Part shown: in pieces, positions 7,239 to 7,886 of the stretch | Position numbering within the stretch: position 1 is the first letter of the stretch | Layout: every line of letters begins with the position of its first letter | Assembly: GCA_017631775.1 (NCBI GenBank) | Contig: JAGBSQ010000129.1 | Location: 1-7,886, forward strand | Direction: 5' to 3' | DNA length: 7,886 nucleotides | Source of the DNA: Clostridia bacterium | GTDB taxonomy: Bacteria; Bacillota_A; Clostridia; Oscillospirales; CAG-272 | Translations under genes and position numbers: made by a program | Notes under the pieces: generated by a model | Told to the model about the DNA's origin: nothing | Seen by the model: only the letters and a program-made list of their open reading frames with translations | Databases searched by the model: none

Positions 7239-7253
7239 TAAAACGCGCCCCTA

Positions 7254-7886
7254 TTACAAATTATAGTACTGCTCAAACTCTGCGGGGTGAGGGATAGCGG
7301 CCATGCGGCGGCACTCCTCGCGCTTGGTTTTGATAAAGTTTTTGATGAGTTCTTCGGGGAATACACCACCTGCGGTGAGGTAGTCGTGGTCGGCTTCGAG
7401 TGCGGTGAGTGCTTCATCAAGAGTGGTGGGCAGACCTTGCAGCTTTGCCTTTTCCTCCTCGGGAAGATGGAAGAGGTTAAAGTCATAGGGGCCCCAACCG
7501 TTTTCGTGAGGATCGATCTTGTTCTTGATGCCATCAAGTCCTGCCATCAAAATTGCCGCGTAGCAGAAATAAGGATTGCAGGTAGCATCGGGGTTGCGAA
7601 GCTCAAAACGGCGCTTGTTGGGCGTTTTTGCATAGGCGGGAATACGAATAACCGCCGAACGGTTAGATGTTGCATATCCGACAGTTACGGGTGCTTCAAA
7701 ACCGGGAACGAGACGCTTGAAAGAGTTGGTGCTCGGATTCGTCAGCGCGCACAGCGAATGAATGTGCTTGAGAAGTCCGCCCATAAAGTAATGCGCCTCG
7801 CGGCTCAGGTGCGCGTAGCCGTTGTCATCCGAGAAAACAGGCTCTCCGTCCTTTAAGAGAAGCATATGAACGTGCATACCGCTACC
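7254..7886 (-). CDS. glnA: Glutamine synthetase type I, C-terminal 210 residues (partial)
   Basis: Glutamine synthetase joins ammonia to glutamate using ATP and forms a cytoplasmic dodecamer central to nitrogen assimilation. The frame is open to the window edge; the N-terminal half is missing. It starts GSGMHVHM, with the metal-ligand histidine, followed by NPSTNSFKRLVPGFEAP (the active-site Glu loop, E. coli E327), NRSAVIRIP (substrate arginines), KRRFELRNPD (metal-ligand Glu and ATP-side Arg, E. coli E357 and R359), NPYFCYAAILMAGLDGIKNKI, and an end of HPAEFEQYYNL. This tail resembles the GSI-beta branch (E. coli GlnA ends HPVEFELYYSV) more than the Bacillus GSI-alpha form. The E. coli adenylylation site NLYDL reads NLFHL here, so the modified Tyr is Phe. 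The in-window length fits the matching E. coli part (about 204 residues) plus a small insertion, NGWGPYDF. The promoter is outside the window. Confidence 0.96.
   Translation of the reverse strand, partial: GSGMHVHMLLLKDGEPVFSDDNGYAHLSREAHYFMGGLLKHIHSLCALTNPSTNSFKRLVPGFEAPVTVGYATSNRSAVIRIPAYAKTPNKRRFELRNPDATCNPYFCYAAILMAGLDGIKNKIDPHENGWGPYDFNLFHLPEEEKAKLQGLPTTLDEALTALEADHDYLTAGGVFPEELIKNFIKTKREECRRMAAIPHPAEFEQYYNL

Larger units (their letters stand above)
7046..7253. other. Structured intergenic region between glnA and ktrB, no gene
   Basis: About 208 bases lie between the glnA stop and the ktrB ribosome site. They hold four consecutive inverted repeats (listed separately) and no credible coding frame or clear sigma-A promoter. 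On the minus strand an open frame crosses part of it in phase with ktrB, but its product is Pro/Arg-rich and simply reads through the hairpins. The density of arms suggests an intergenic repeat of the REP/MITE kind or a structured mRNA leader or trailer. No known riboswitch family was recognised. Confidence 0.55.

Noticed and set aside
7046..7253. c-di-AMP (ydaO-type) riboswitch upstream of ktrBA
   Set aside because: Considered because such riboswitches control ktr genes in Bacillus, but I could not match the conserved core by eye. A covariance-model search would settle it.

Overview
The window reads as chromosomal core-genome DNA from a Gram-positive anaerobe of the class Clostridia (Bacillota). 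The evidence is a Firmicutes-type RpoB (NNPLAE in the rifampicin region, [10 protein letters not shown] upstream of it), strong AGGAGG-type ribosome binding sites, sigma-A promoters with AT-rich upstream tracts, a KtrBA-type potassium transporter, and a secreted transglutaminase-like protein with Cys-rich repeats typical of gut Clostridia. Coding G+C is moderate rather than very low. The genus cannot be fixed from this window.

All five protein genes lie on the minus strand, so transcription runs from high to low coordinates. In that order: the C-terminal half of a type I glutamine synthetase (7886-7254, start outside the window); about 225 bases without a gene but packed with inverted repeats (7253-7028); a potassium-uptake operon of ktrB (7027-5666, TTG start) and ktrA (5650-5000), closed by a clear intrinsic terminator; a gene with its own sigma-A promoter for a secreted, C-terminally anchored transglutaminase-like protein (4868-3126), also closed by an intrinsic terminator; an AT-rich promoter and leader region (3058-2749); and rpoB, the RNA polymerase beta subunit, whose first 916 codons fill 2748-1 and run off the window.

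Only ktrB and ktrA show a shared operon and shared function (membrane channel plus cytoplasmic gating ring). The other genes look like independent transcription units that happen to be neighbours. No mobile element, CRISPR array, rRNA or tRNA was seen. I did not find a convincing new biological system. The features most worth a second look are the hairpin cluster between glnA and ktrB, which may be a dispersed repeat or a structured leader; the phenylalanine at the adenylylation position of the glutamine synthetase; the Cys-rich transglutaminase surface protein; and rpoB starting its own transcription unit with no rplJ-rplL directly upstream.
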